Shown: positions 35,642 through 45,734, numbered from the stretch's first letter. The stretch is DNA of 64,000 bases from Colwellia asteriadis (GCF_039523295.1 NZ_BAAAFA010000001.1:62001-126000); one strand, 5' to 3'. Numbers and translations: made by a program. The notes: generated by a model from the sequence alone, not told the origin.

Positions 35642-38600
35642 TTACTTATTTACTTGTTCAGCTTGTAACTGAGCAATTAATACGATTATTAACTCAGTGG
35701 CCTGTGAAAACTCAAAATCGTTACAAGCATTAACTATAGCGTTAATTTCGTTAGGCCGTAATGGCGCTAATGATTGCAACTTGTCTAGCAACTCATCATC
35801 AAATTCATTATTACTTACAGACTGTTCAAGTTGCCCTAAAATGTCAATGGCATCTGTGACGCTACTTTGGCTACTAGTTTCAGCCTCACTAGCCTCTTCT
35901 TCACCGTCACTCATTTTACTGACACAGTTTTTGATACAGCAAAACTCGGCTTCAATATTTTCTATAATTAACTGACACTTAGTTAATTTCAGAGCACCCT
36001 CTTCTTTACATGAACCTTCTAGTTCATCTAACATTTTCATTAAGCGGTTTAACGCTAGGTTACCTGCACTACCTTTAAATTTATGCGCTAATTGCCCTAG
36101 CTCTTTTGCTTTACTCTGCTCAAATAGCTGTTTAAATAGGGGGAGTTCAACTTCAGAGTGCTTAATGAAACGATCAATTTCAACATAAAGGTTCGTTTTA
36201 GAGCCCCACAATTTAGCCCCTTTATCGATATCTATTTTTAATGTTGATTTATCAACATTTTTTACTTCATCAACTACTGTATGTTCAAGCTTTAATACAC
36301 TCGCTATTTCTGCGTTAAGGTGATCCATATCAATAGGTTTATTGGCAAACCCATCCATACCCGCCTGCTCAGCTGAAAGCCTATCTTGCGGTAATACACT
36401 GGCGGTTAAGGCAATAATAGGTACTCTTTTTAACTCATGATCACGTTCATATTTTCTACGTTGTTTAGCGGCGGTCAAGCCATCCATCACCGGCATCTGA
36501 ATATCCATTAACACCACATCAACAGGGTTATTTTGTATTTGTAACAGTGCTTGCTCCCCGTCCCTCGCTTCAGATATTTTATGTCCATTGCGTTTTAGCA
36601 AAAGTGTTAATAAATCAATATTCTGATCAATATCATCCACGACTAATATATGTAACTTAGGCAATGCTTGTTGATTTTTCTCAGTTGTTACTTTTCTTGA
36701 GTACTCGATAGGAGTTAAAGGAATAATAAAGCTAAATTCCGAGCCTACGCCCTCGGTACTTTTTGCAAAAATTTCACCTTGCATCAGTTCAACTAATTGC
36801 TTACTGATAGTTGTTCCAAGCCCTGTCCCGCCAAAACGACGACTCATCGACTCATCAGCTTGTGAGAATGCATCAAATATCGTTGCTAATTGCGACGCAG
36901 TAATACCAATGCCAGTGTCTTTTATCGTAAACTGAATTGCCGGCTTAGCTACTGTGGTTGATTCAACTGAAGTGATTTCAATGGTAATTTTTCCTTGCTC
37001 TGTAAACTTAATAGCATTACCTAACAGGTTTGTTAACACTTGCCTAATTCTATCGGGCGCACCATTAAAATAACCTTGTGCAGCAGTATGAATATTAAGA
37101 TCGAGCGTCAAACCTTTATTTTGAGCTTGTAGCCATAAAGTAGAAACCACAGCATCAACTTCTTCCACAAGCGAAAAGTCTCTATATTCAAGCTGAAACT
37201 TCCCTTTTTCTAGCTTTGCACTGTCTAAAACATCGTTAAGAATATGCAATAGCGATTTTGCCGATTGATTAATAATGTTCAAATGTTTACGCTGATTAGG
37301 CTTTAGCTCTTCATCAAGTAAAATATCACTAAAACCAATAACCGCATTCATCGGGATACGGATTTCGTGACTCATATTAGCTAAGAAAGCTGACCGGGTC
37401 TCCGCTGCTCTTTCTGCCTTATCTTTGGCAGCAAGCACCTCAGACTCCATTTGTTTTCGGTCACTAATATCCATGATAAAACCATCAAGATAATAATCTT
37501 CACAACCTTCTTTTTTAAGCGCTCGCCCGTGCCCTAAAACCCACTTTACCTTGCCATAACGATCAATAAATCGAAATTCCATCTTAAAACCATCTGGGTT
37601 ACGCAAATCCGTTGCTTCAATAAGACTAAAATCATCAGGGTGAACAAAGTCAGCTAAACTACGCTTAGGATCTGGCAGTAAAAAGTCGCTCGCGGGGTAA
37701 CCAATAATATTTTCAACTTCATCATTTATATAAATATTAGGCCAACCTGTAGTGTCTATGCAGCGATAAGCAATACCTGGAATATTAGTTAGTAAAGAGC
37801 GGATCCTTGCTTCATTGTTACGCAGTGCTGCTTCCATTCTAAGGCGCTCACGTAAGTCCGAAATAAAGGCGACAAACATTTGCTGATCATTTAATTCAAC
37901 ACAACCAATTTCAAGTTGTACGGGGATTTTTTCTCCGTGGTTGGTCACCGCCTCAATTTCACGGCCCCTTACGGTAATTTCAGCAATATAAGCTTGCAAG
38001 TCTGCTTTCGTAAATTTAGTATCGTGAGGCTGAAAAGGCTCAGGAACAACTCGATTAATATTATTATTAGTTAAATCCTCCTCTTCCCAACCTAGCATTC
38101 TCGTTACAGCGGTATTAATGCCAATAATATTACCTACTTCATCAATAGTGATAATGCCATCAACTGTGGTATCCATAATCGCACTCAAACGCTTTTCATT
38201 TTGAGTAGCGGCAGCTGAAATATCCTTATGTCTAAAAACTAAGTTAACAGCAACAACCAAACCAATAATAACAACCGTAATTACCGTAATACCCAAAGCA
38301 AGGTAAAACGAAATATCATTAGTTTGCTTTGATAGCTCGACTCCTGGTGGCAAAACAAAACGTGCAGCGGCCATTCCGGTATAATGCATTCCTGAAATTG
38401 CAGAGCCCATCACACAGCTCGATATAAAAGTTTTAATTCGATAACTCAGACGAATATTGCCAATAGTATTGAGCGCAAATCGTATCCATAAAGACAAAAT
38501 AGCGAGTATTACAGCAACAATAATTGAAATGCTAAACATCCATAAATCATAACGCAGTAGCGGTGCCATTTGCATTGCAGCCATACCCACATAGTGCATA

Positions 38601-39010
38601 GTTCCGATACCGGCCCCAACGAGTACACCACCAAGAATTAATTGAGTGATTTTTATTTTTTCTCGAGTAATTAAGCTTAACGCGACCCAAGAAGCAATAA
38701 TCGCGGGCAACATAGAGATAATTGTAATATCAACTTGATAAGAAATTTTAGTGCATAACTCTAACGCCAACATGCCAATAAAGTGCATTGACCAAACACC
38801 GCCCCCAAGCGCAAAACTGCCAACCAATAATGAAGCATGTTTACGACGGTTTGATGAACTAACTGCAGCTTGTGATGCAACTTGAAAGCCCATAAAAGAG
38901 GCAAATATAGCAATAGAAACAGATAAAGCGACTAACCACGGATCATGTTCAGCGACTGCCAGCAAACTTTCGCTGCTATAGTCAAAAATTTCTGAGAGTT
39001 GATTTTGCAT
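35642..39010 (-). CDS. MHYT-PAS-PAS hybrid histidine kinase
   Basis: This is a membrane hybrid sensor kinase. The N-terminus is a seven-helix MHYT sensor with SMHFIGM (75-81), TMHYVGM (137-143) and GMHYTGM (207-213), a proposed metal/gas sensor. Two PAS domains lie at about 270-395 and 400-525. HisKA has SHEIRIPMN with H548, then come HATPase_c (about 640-765), a receiver with D836 and an HPt domain with H976 in AHKFKGSAGN. The ATG at 39010 (GGGAA upstream) is preferred over a TTG at 39049. The co-transcribed HD-GYP regulator is the probable output. The signal is unknown. Confidence 0.92.
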   Translation of the reverse strand: MQNQLSEIFDYSSESLLAVAEHDPWLVALSVSIAIFASFMGFQVASQAAVSSSNRRKHASLLVGSFALGGGVWSMHFIGMLALELCTKISYQVDITIISMLPAIIASWVALSLITREKIKITQLILGGVLVGAGIGTMHYVGMAAMQMAPLLRYDLWMFSISIIVAVILAILSLWIRFALNTIGNIRLSYRIKTFISSCVMGSAISGMHYTGMAAARFVLPPGVELSKQTNDISFYLALGITVITVVIIGLVVAVNLVFRHKDISAAATQNEKRLSAIMDTTVDGIITIDEVGNIIGINTAVTRMLGWEEEDLTNNNINRVVPEPFQPHDTKFTKADLQAYIAEITVRGREIEAVTNHGEKIPVQLEIGCVELNDQQMFVAFISDLRERLRMEAALRNNEARIRSLLTNIPGIAYRCIDTTGWPNIYINDEVENIIGYPASDFLLPDPKRSLADFVHPDDFSLIEATDLRNPDGFKMEFRFIDRYGKVKWVLGHGRALKKEGCEDYYLDGFIMDISDRKQMESEVLAAKDKAERAAETRSAFLANMSHEIRIPMNAVIGFSDILLDEELKPNQRKHLNIINQSAKSLLHILNDVLDSAKLEKGKFQLEYRDFSLVEEVDAVVSTLWLQAQNKGLTLDLNIHTAAQGYFNGAPDRIRQVLTNLLGNAIKFTEQGKITIEITSVESTTVAKPAIQFTIKDTGIGITASQLATIFDAFSQADESMSRRFGGTGLGTTISKQLVELMQGEIFAKSTEGVGSEFSFIIPLTPIEYSRKVTTEKNQQALPKLHILVVDDIDQNIDLLTLLLKRNGHKISEARDGEQALLQIQNNPVDVVLMDIQMPVMDGLTAAKQRRKYERDHELKRVPIIALTASVLPQDRLSAEQAGMDGFANKPIDMDHLNAEIASVLKLEHTVVDEVKNVDKSTLKIDIDKGAKLWGSKTNLYVEIDRFIKHSEVELPLFKQLFEQSKAKELGQLAHKFKGSAGNLALNRLMKMLDELEGSCKEEGALKLTKCQLIIENIEAEFCCIKNCVSKMSDGEEEASEAETSSQSSVTDAIDILGQLEQSVSNNEFDDELLDKLQSLAPLRPNEINAIVNACNDFEFSQATELIIVLIAQLQAEQVNK

Positions 39011-39242
39011 AAGAGGTTCCCATACTTCGAGAATAGAATTTAAAGGCAATACGCTAAAGCCATTGCTTTATCGTAATATAAAAAGCACAGTCACTTATAG
39101 AGAGCACACTTGAGGATCTATATCGGCCTGTTAGCAGTATACTTAACAACAATATTAATGAAAATATTTCCTAGTAATAGTTTAAAAGCCGTTAGGGTGC
39201 TAAAAGCTTTAACACCAATAAAAACAGAGCTTTTCACCTATA

Positions 39243-40085
39243 TTAAGGCGCCTCTATACACTGTAGTTCGGCTTCATTATAACCCCAAGAAATTAGTGCT
39301 TCTCCTTGATGCCCCCAAAAAGACTCATTACGTCCCTGGTATTTACTGCCACTAGCTGAGCGCTGAATGTGCATAAGCGATGTGCTATCGCCGCGCTCTG
39401 CAATTAAAGTTGGCGGGCTAGTATCAAAGAATGTAACTACCACTTCATTCGCAGGGTTCGCACCACACATATACTTAACAGGGTCACTAGAGGGTACCAA
39501 CCTATATTTAGCTTGTAACTCTGCGGTACGGCGAACGTATTCGGTTTCAATACATTCTCGCTGATTATTACTTTTCCAGCACTCATTACGGTCTTTTATC
39601 CAACCTCGCTGCTCTGCTTGTAACAGTGGTGGGTGCTCATTGTGGCTTTTCTTTTTGGCGGCAGTGTAAATAGCTGCTAATTTCACATCAAGCTCTTTTA
39701 ATTTATCGTCTTGGCAAATCATTTTTTCTACACCAGAGAGCTTACTAGACTCACAAGAAAAAGAAGGTTCAAGTCGCTTGGGTTCACTGTCAGCACTATC
39801 ATTTTTCAAGCGTTCATCTATATATTCACACCAAGCCATGCTATCTCGTTGTGGAATATTAGCCATGCCTCGGATGTTCAATTTAAACTCTACAACTGAC
39901 TTCCATTCATCAGATCCAACATCAGGGCCATGCCCATGATTATCACCTGTTGTTAAGTGTTCGTCGACCATCTGTTGCCAAGCAGATGAGCACAACTTAA
40001 GTGGATTTTTTGTATCACTCGCAGTGGTTACACTTAAGGCAACTAAGGCACTTACAATAATAAACGCCATGAACATTCTCTTCAT
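39243..40085 (-). CDS. LprI-MliC fusion, putative periplasmic lysozyme inhibitor
   Basis: An exported protein of 280 residues (signal peptide to about residue 22). An unassigned Cys-containing segment (30-100) comes first. The LprI/DUF1311 domain (about 110-195) has CESSKLSGVEKMICQD and AEQRGWIKDRNECW. The C-terminal MliC-type domain (203-277) carries YMCG, the SASGSKYQG loop and WGYNEAELQC. MliC inserts a loop with conserved Ser into the active site of c-type lysozyme, and LprI is also a lysozyme inhibitor, so this protein probably protects peptidoglycan. The fusion of both domains is notable. A strong GAAGGG ribosome site precedes the ATG. Confidence 0.85.
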   Translation of the reverse strand: MKRMFMAFIIVSALVALSVTTASDTKNPLKLCSSAWQQMVDEHLTTGDNHGHGPDVGSDEWKSVVEFKLNIRGMANIPQRDSMAWCEYIDERLKNDSADSEPKRLEPSFSCESSKLSGVEKMICQDDKLKELDVKLAAIYTAAKKKSHNEHPPLLQAEQRGWIKDRNECWKSNNQRECIETEYVRRTAELQAKYRLVPSSDPVKYMCGANPANEVVVTFFDTSPPTLIAERGDSTSLMHIQRSASGSKYQGRNESFWGHQGEALISWGYNEAELQCIEAP

Positions 40086-40334
40086 GCTTAGCCCTTCATA
40101 TTATTAAACTTGAAAATAAATCGAACTGCTTATCAGTCCTAACGACATACTATGTTAACTCACTATAGCTAACGAGTTAAAATATGCACCTTGATAAAGT
40201 AAAAAGAAAAGCTCAAATAAAACCACTGAGATTTCAGTGTCCAGCATCGACGCTACGCTAAAGTTATCTTATTAACTTCCCGAGTAAAGTAAAGCGTAAA
40301 GTAAAGAATAAAGGGTGGATTTTAGGCATAAAAA

Positions 40335-40353
40335 AACCGACATAATGTCGGTT
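40335..40353 (-). terminator. Terminator of the tRNA-Leu gene
   Basis: A 9-bp stem AACCGACAT / ATGTCGGTT has one loop base. The plus-strand A run at 40331-40336 gives a U tract on the minus strand, 31 bases after the tRNA 3' end. Confidence 0.8.
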
Positions 40354-40383
40354 GTTTCTGTTACAGCTTAATATTATTAAGAG

Positions 40384-40468
40384 TGGTACCAGCGGTCGGA
40401 CTCGAACCGACACGTCTTGCGACAGGGGATTTTGAATCCCCCATGTATACCAATTTCATCACGCTGGC
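40384..40468 (-). tRNA. tRNA-Leu (anticodon CAA)
   Basis: Read on the minus strand, 85 bases fold as a class II tRNA. The acceptor GCCAGCG pairs with CGCTGGT, then A and an encoded CCA. The anticodon stem GGGGA/TCCCC holds loop TTCAAAA with anticodon CAA (UUG codons). A long variable arm (TGTCGCAAGACG) and T arm GTCGGTTCGAGTCCGAC are present. It is a single gene, not in a cluster. A terminator follows at 40335-40353. Confidence 0.96.
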
Positions 40469-40682
40469 ACTGCTTTCTATAACATCAAAATTTATGCTTT
40501 ATAGCAAAGGTTTTGCATCCTACAGCATTATAAATATCAACAAATTGATAAAGATAAGTACTTACACTTCACACTGTTGTTGAAGTGTTTGGCATTATAC
40601 GAAAAAACACTTAGTTAGCAACTACTTTTTAAGTTAAACGGGTTAACTGCTGTTTATTTCTTCGTCCGGTTTAGCGGCAGTA

Positions 40683-41303
40683 TTATTTCGTCGTCTCGGT
40701 GGTATGCGCTTTAATAAAAATAGCTACAGCATTAGCAACTTGTTTCTTGATTTCTTCATCGGTTGCTAATGTATCTGGTAATAGTAAACTGCGGGTATAT
40801 AGCGGCCCCTCTGACATTTTCAATAACACTTGCGCTGATGTATGAGCATCAACCACTTTTAATATACCTTGTTCAGTTAACTCTTCTAAGTACTGCGCTA
40901 ATGGTAGTACAGCTTTCATAGGTCCTCTGTCGAAAATCATTTCGCCAAACTCAGGGGATTTCACCACTTGTTGTACAACAAGTCTAAACAACGATATTAA
41001 CGTTTTCGACAACATTCCCTGAGCAAATCTAAAGCAAACATCGTTAAGGGCTGCTTCTGCTGATAACTCCCGATTAATACTCGTTAGCATTTCAGTTTGT
41101 TTGATTAACTGTCGGTTAATTACCGCCACTAATAAACCGTGTTTGTTGCCAAATTCATTATATATTGAGCGACGTGACCCACCTACCTCATTAATGATCA
41201 TCTCTAATGAGGTTTCATCAAACCCTCGAGTAAAAAATAGATGCTGGGCAGCATCAAGTAACAGCGTACCTCGAGCGCTTAACGGCTGATTATCGTAATT
41301 CAC
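40683..41303 (-). CDS. TetR family transcriptional repressor of the RND pump
   Basis: A TetR regulator of 206 residues with an N-terminal helix-turn-helix (TSLEMIINEVGGSRRSIYNEFGNKHGLL, about 26-53) and an AefR-like C-terminal ligand domain. The start is a GTG at 41303 with a strong AAAGGAG site. It is divergent from the membrane-fusion gene at 41490, and two matching palindromes lie between them, so it very likely represses the pump and itself. The inducer is unknown. Confidence 0.92.
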   Translation of the reverse strand: MNYDNQPLSARGTLLLDAAQHLFFTRGFDETSLEMIINEVGGSRRSIYNEFGNKHGLLVAVINRQLIKQTEMLTSINRELSAEAALNDVCFRFAQGMLSKTLISLFRLVVQQVVKSPEFGEMIFDRGPMKAVLPLAQYLEELTEQGILKVVDAHTSAQVLLKMSEGPLYTRSLLLPDTLATDEEIKKQVANAVAIFIKAHTTETTK

Positions 41304-41360
41304 TAAAGCTCCTTTTATTCGATGTATTTATCATATGCAAAATACGTAAATAATATTTTA

Positions 41361-41410
41361 TTGACTTTGGTACTCCATAGTACCAGAATAATACGGTACT
41401 GAGCAGTACC
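41361..41410. promoter_or_regulatory. Tandem TetR-type operators and promoter of the efflux operon
   Basis: Two near-identical palindromes are present: TGGTACT-CCAT-AGTACCA (41368-41385) and CGGTACT-GAGC-AGTACCA (41394-41411). Their centres are 26 bp apart. A TTGACT -35-like box sits at 41361-41366, just upstream of the first. The geometry fits repressor sites that overlap the promoter and transcription start. Confidence 0.65.
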
Positions 41411-41489
41411 AACTTACAATAATTTCACCATATTTTACTTTATAACTATGCACTACACTGTTAATAAATTGGTGTATAAAGGAATAATT

Positions 41490-42590
41490 ATGCGCACCTT
41501 ATCTTTACTTGTAATAACCTTATTAATTGGTGGTTGCAATGAAAAAACAACAACCAATAATACGGCTGTTCGCCCTATTGCCTGGACCGAAGTAACTTTA
41601 TCAACGCTAGAGCAAGTTCGAGTTTTATCAGGAATTGTTGCTCCCGTTGAAGCGACTAAACTTAGTTTTGAAGTCAGTGGTAAAATTGAAGGTATTAGTG
41701 TTAATTTAGGGGATGAAGTCACTAAAGGGCAAACCTTAGCCTTTCTGAATAAGCGTAGCTTTACTTTAGAGCAACAATCGGCCCAAGCTAAGTATGAGCA
41801 AGCAAAAGTCAGCTTGGCTGATTCGAAAAGCACTTATGCACGCTATCAACAACTACTTAAGCAAGGTGTAGTTTCACAATCAGGCTTTGATAACGCTAAA
41901 GCGACATTTGAAAACAACAAAAGTGCTGTAGATGTTGCGAAAGCACAACTTGATATTACCACCAAAAACTTACAAGACAGTATCTTAATTGCGCCTTATG
42001 ACGCCATCATTACTCGACGTTTATTTGAACCATCACAGCAAATCACCTCAGGACAATCTGTTTTCGAAATTGAAGGTAAACATGGCTTAGAAATTCAAAT
42101 TATGGTGCCTGAAACATTAATTCAAGAGTTAACCCGAGATGCCATTATACCAATAAAATTCCCGGTATTACCTCAAGTTAAAATCTCTGGTCGTATTAGT
42201 GAAATAGGAACTCGTGCTGAGTCGGCTAATGCCTTCCCGGTGACGGTGGTTCTGCAAGGTGAAAATCCCTTACTACGTGCAGGTATGAGTGCAGAAGTCG
42301 AGTTTATGTTTGCTGGAAAAGGGCGAACCGGTCACCAAGGGCCTTCCATTAGAATTCCCCTCACTGCCATCAAGGCAGGTTTAGCACAAAAAACCTATGT
42401 TTATGTGTTTAACTCTCGTGAAAAAATAGTAGAACAACGCGAAATAAAAACCGAAAACATTTTAAACAACCAAGTTTATATCTCTGCGGGTTTACAGCCT
42501 GGTGACATTATTGCTACCGCAGGTGTAGCTTTTCTTAGAGATGGTCAACAAGTCAGTTTACTGAGTACTCAACATCAATTATTCAACTAA
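41490..42590 (+). CDS. RND efflux membrane-fusion lipoprotein
   Basis: This is a periplasmic adaptor of a tripartite RND pump. A lipoprotein signal peptide MRTLSLLVITLLIGGC has a lipobox Cys at residue 16. The barrel-sandwich/lipoyl domain, coiled-coil hairpin (about 85-165) and beta-barrel follow, with the typical RIPLTAIKAG segment near 305. The ATG at 41490 with AAAGGA upstream is preferred over 41448, which adds 14 residues and buries the signal peptide. It is cotranscribed with the pump. The substrate is unknown. No outer-membrane channel gene is adjacent. Confidence 0.9.
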   Translation: MRTLSLLVITLLIGGCNEKTTTNNTAVRPIAWTEVTLSTLEQVRVLSGIVAPVEATKLSFEVSGKIEGISVNLGDEVTKGQTLAFLNKRSFTLEQQSAQAKYEQAKVSLADSKSTYARYQQLLKQGVVSQSGFDNAKATFENNKSAVDVAKAQLDITTKNLQDSILIAPYDAIITRRLFEPSQQITSGQSVFEIEGKHGLEIQIMVPETLIQELTRDAIIPIKFPVLPQVKISGRISEIGTRAESANAFPVTVVLQGENPLLRAGMSAEVEFMFAGKGRTGHQGPSIRIPLTAIKAGLAQKTYVYVFNSREKIVEQREIKTENILNNQVYISAGLQPGDIIATAGVAFLRDGQQVSLLSTQHQLFN

Positions 42591-42634
42591 ATAACTCAAC
42601 ACGACTTTAGCCAGCGAGCTTGCAAGGACCCAAA

Positions 42635-45600
42635 ATGAATATCACCCAAACCGCTTTTACCTTTCGCAAAAGCGTATTTTTATTACTGGCGGTAATGTTA
42701 CTTAATGGCATTTTTGCCTACTTCACCTTACCTGCGCAAGAAGATCCTAATATCACCATTCGTGAAGCTATTATCAGTACTTCCTTTCCCGGCATGTCAC
42801 CAACAAGGGTAGAACAGTTAATTACAAAAAAACTTGAGGAAGAAATACGAAAAGTCGCTGAAGTCGAAGAAATCAGCTCCACCTCAACTATTGGTTTGTC
42901 TATTGTTCACGTTAAAATTTATGATCGCTACTTTAATCTTGATGATATTTGGCAAAACGTGCGCAATAAAGTCACCGCGGCTCATAAAAGAATGCCTAAT
43001 GGTACTTATGAGCCTTTTGTAAATGATGAATTTGGTGATGTTTCCGTAATTACTTTAGCCTTAACCGCCGATGGTTTTGGTATGAGCCAAATGTACGATA
43101 TAGCTCAGCATATAAGAGATACATTATATGGTGTTGAGGGAACTAAAAAAATTGAAATACTCGGCCAACAAGCTGAGCGTATATTTCTCGAAGTATCAAA
43201 CGCTAAATTAGCGCAATTGGGGATATCTCCCGATGCTTTGGTCAAAGAGCTACAAAATCAAAATATTATTAGCTCTGGTGGGCAAATAGATACCGGCCCC
43301 ATTAGCTTTATTGTTGAACCGTCAGGTAATTTTAATAGTGCTGTAGATATTGCAAATACCTATATTAATATTCCTAACAGTGAAAGCTTTATCGCCTTAA
43401 AGGATGTCGTGACACTCAAACGTGACTTTATCGATCCCCCCGATAAACTTGCTTATTATAATGGTGAGCCAGCTATATTTTTTGCCATTTCAATGTTGCC
43501 CGAATATAACTTGCTCAGCTATGCGCCGCAAGTTATGGAGAAGGTTAAAGCCATTCAAACAACACTACCGATTGGCTACCAAATTAACACCGCAACTTAC
43601 CAGGCTGAGCAAGTAGAAAAAACCATTTCGGGTGTGTCGGTTAACGTATTACAAACCTTAGCAATTGTCTTAGTGGTTGTTGTGCTATTTCTCGGTATTA
43701 GAACGGGTTTAGTGGTAGGTGCTATCGTCCCTTTTGTGATGTTAATTACCTTAACCGTTATGTTCTTCTCAGGGATGAAGTTAGAGCGAATGAGCTTAGC
43801 TACCTTAATCATTTCATTAGGGTTATTGGTTGATAATGGCATAGTTATCGCTGAAGATTTTAAGCGAAGACTAGAAGAAGGTGTTGATCGTTATAATGCC
43901 ATGTTACAAGGTAGTAAAGAGTTAGCAATTCCGTTACTAAGCTCGTCTGTCACTACTGTGCTCTTCTTTTTACCGTTAATGCTTGCCGAGCATGTTGCTG
44001 GCGAATATACCCGTTCAATTTCCTTAGTGATTTTAATTACCTTATTAACCAGCTGGATATTAGCTTTATGTGTTACGCCGATATTATGCTATTTCTTTAT
44101 TAAAATCCCAGTACCTTCTGGGCAGCCTCAACAATCAAGCAGTATTAATGTTAGTAAGCTTTACCGTTATTATGAGGCTTTTTTACATCAAATATTAAAG
44201 CGTAAAGCACTGTTTATGAGTGCAATGGTTGCACTGTTTATTGCTGCTGTATTATCGATGAGCATGGTTGCTAAACAGTTCTTTCCTGACTCAGATCGCA
44301 CTCAAATTATTATTAATATTGACTTACCCAATGGGACTTCCTCTAAAGAAACCAATCGTCAAATGCAGGAAATATTTACTTGGCTGAAAAATAAAGATGA
44401 TTTCGGTTATATTGAAAACTTTTCTGGCTATGTTGGTTTTAGTGGTCCCCGTTTTGTAATGTCACTTAGTCCAGAAGATCCTGCAGAAAACAAAGGCTTT
44501 ATTGTCCTCAATGTTAAAGAAGGTACAAACATTTCAGCCGAAATACTAAACCTTGACCAAGCAATAGAACATCAATTTCCTAATGTGTCTCCACGAGTTA
44601 ATAAGATGTTTTTAGGACCTTCAGACTCCAATACCATTGCCATTCAAGTAAAAGGGCCTGATAAAGACGTTATTTATAAAAAAGCCCAAGAGGTTATGAA
44701 TGTACTTCATAATACCCCTAATACTTTAGATATAAGAAATGATTGGGAAAATCTAATTGTTAAGGTTGATGTACAAATAGATCAACAACGTGCCAAACGC
44801 TCAGGTTTAACCTCGTCAGAAATTGCACAAGCGCTAGAAACCTATTTCTCAGGCACACAAATAACCCAGTATCGTGAAGGCGACGAAATAATTCCAGTAA
44901 TATTAAGAGCAGAACAAGCCGAGCGAGAAAACTTAGATAGGCTACGCACACTAACTATTTACGCTAAAAAAACAGGCCATAGTATTCCTTTATTTCAAGT
45001 GGCTGAGTTAGCTCCTAATAATCAATTTGCCATTATTAAACACGAGGACTTATTTCGTACTATCACCATTCAAGCACGAAACACCACCATGGCAGCAGAA
45101 GATTTAAAACGTTTAATTGATAGTGATATTCAAGCGCTAAAAGTGGACTTACCCATTAATCATAATATTGAATATGATGGCGTAATCAAAGAATCAGCAG
45201 AAGCGCAAAAAGCCTTAAAAGCCAGCATGCCTGTTGTACTTGGACTTATCCTGATGATATTGGTGGCGCAATTTAATTCATTTAAACAAGCCGCTATTAT
45301 CACCTTAACCATTCCATTAGCCTTTATTGGTGCTGTTGCTGGGTTACTGATAATGAATGCACCATTTGGTTTTATGGTAACGCTTGGGCTTTATAGCCTA
45401 GCGGGCATTATAATTAATAACGCTATTGTATTAATTGATCGAATTCAAATAGAAATACAGGCAGGAAAGCGTGAGTACCAAGCAGTTATTGATGCTTGTT
45501 TAACGCGCCTAAGACCTATAGCTATGACCACCATTACAACAATTATGGGCTTATTACCGCTTATTATTGGTAAAGACCCACTATTTTATGGCATGGCTAA

Positions 45601-45691
45601 TGTTATCGCCTTTGGCTTAGGTATTGGTACCATATTAACCTTAGCTGTTGTGCCGGTACTATATTGCAGCGTTTATAAGCTACAACGCTAA
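42635..45691 (+). CDS. RND family efflux transporter (AcrB/AcrF-like)
   Basis: This inner-membrane proton-driven drug exporter of about 1018 residues has 12 TM helices and two large periplasmic loops. Proton-relay region: GLLVDNGIVIAED with D400; the neighbouring position is Asn instead of the second Asp of AcrB, as in many VexB/OqxB-like or uncharacterised members. The start ATG at 42635 has AAGGA upstream; an upstream TTG at 42620 would include the ribosome site itself. It is regulated with the lipoprotein adaptor by the TetR operators. The substrate cannot be predicted. Confidence 0.93.
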   Translation: MNITQTAFTFRKSVFLLLAVMLLNGIFAYFTLPAQEDPNITIREAIISTSFPGMSPTRVEQLITKKLEEEIRKVAEVEEISSTSTIGLSIVHVKIYDRYFNLDDIWQNVRNKVTAAHKRMPNGTYEPFVNDEFGDVSVITLALTADGFGMSQMYDIAQHIRDTLYGVEGTKKIEILGQQAERIFLEVSNAKLAQLGISPDALVKELQNQNIISSGGQIDTGPISFIVEPSGNFNSAVDIANTYINIPNSESFIALKDVVTLKRDFIDPPDKLAYYNGEPAIFFAISMLPEYNLLSYAPQVMEKVKAIQTTLPIGYQINTATYQAEQVEKTISGVSVNVLQTLAIVLVVVVLFLGIRTGLVVGAIVPFVMLITLTVMFFSGMKLERMSLATLIISLGLLVDNGIVIAEDFKRRLEEGVDRYNAMLQGSKELAIPLLSSSVTTVLFFLPLMLAEHVAGEYTRSISLVILITLLTSWILALCVTPILCYFFIKIPVPSGQPQQSSSINVSKLYRYYEAFLHQILKRKALFMSAMVALFIAAVLSMSMVAKQFFPDSDRTQIIINIDLPNGTSSKETNRQMQEIFTWLKNKDDFGYIENFSGYVGFSGPRFVMSLSPEDPAENKGFIVLNVKEGTNISAEILNLDQAIEHQFPNVSPRVNKMFLGPSDSNTIAIQVKGPDKDVIYKKAQEVMNVLHNTPNTLDIRNDWENLIVKVDVQIDQQRAKRSGLTSSEIAQALETYFSGTQITQYREGDEIIPVILRAEQAERENLDRLRTLTIYAKKTGHSIPLFQVAELAPNNQFAIIKHEDLFRTITIQARNTTMAAEDLKRLIDSDIQALKVDLPINHNIEYDGVIKESAEAQKALKASMPVVLGLILMILVAQFNSFKQAAIITLTIPLAFIGAVAGLLIMNAPFGFMVTLGLYSLAGIIINNAIVLIDRIQIEIQAGKREYQAVIDACLTRLRPIAMTTITTIMGLLPLIIGKDPLFYGMANVIAFGLGIGTILTLAVVPVLYCSVYKLQR

Positions 45692-45734
45692 GGCTTAATT
45701 TCTATAACGACTATGAAGAATAACAGCCACAAAA

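Noticed and set aside
39110..39355. 81-residue plus-strand frame
   Set aside because: It overlaps the C-terminal coding region of the LprI-MliC gene on the other strand, has no good ribosome site and no recognisable protein features.
40285..40314. Short GTAAAGTAAAG direct repeat
   Set aside because: An 11-base repeat in AT-rich DNA, with no regular array and no feature nearby; not a CRISPR or iteron.
40383..40583. Plus-strand open frame with GLEPTRLATGDFES-like residues
   Set aside because: It is the antisense of tRNA-Leu(CAA), a well-known spurious translation.
41448..41489. Upstream start for the membrane-fusion protein
   Set aside because: It would place 14 residues before the lipoprotein signal peptide; ATG 41490 has the proper ribosome site.
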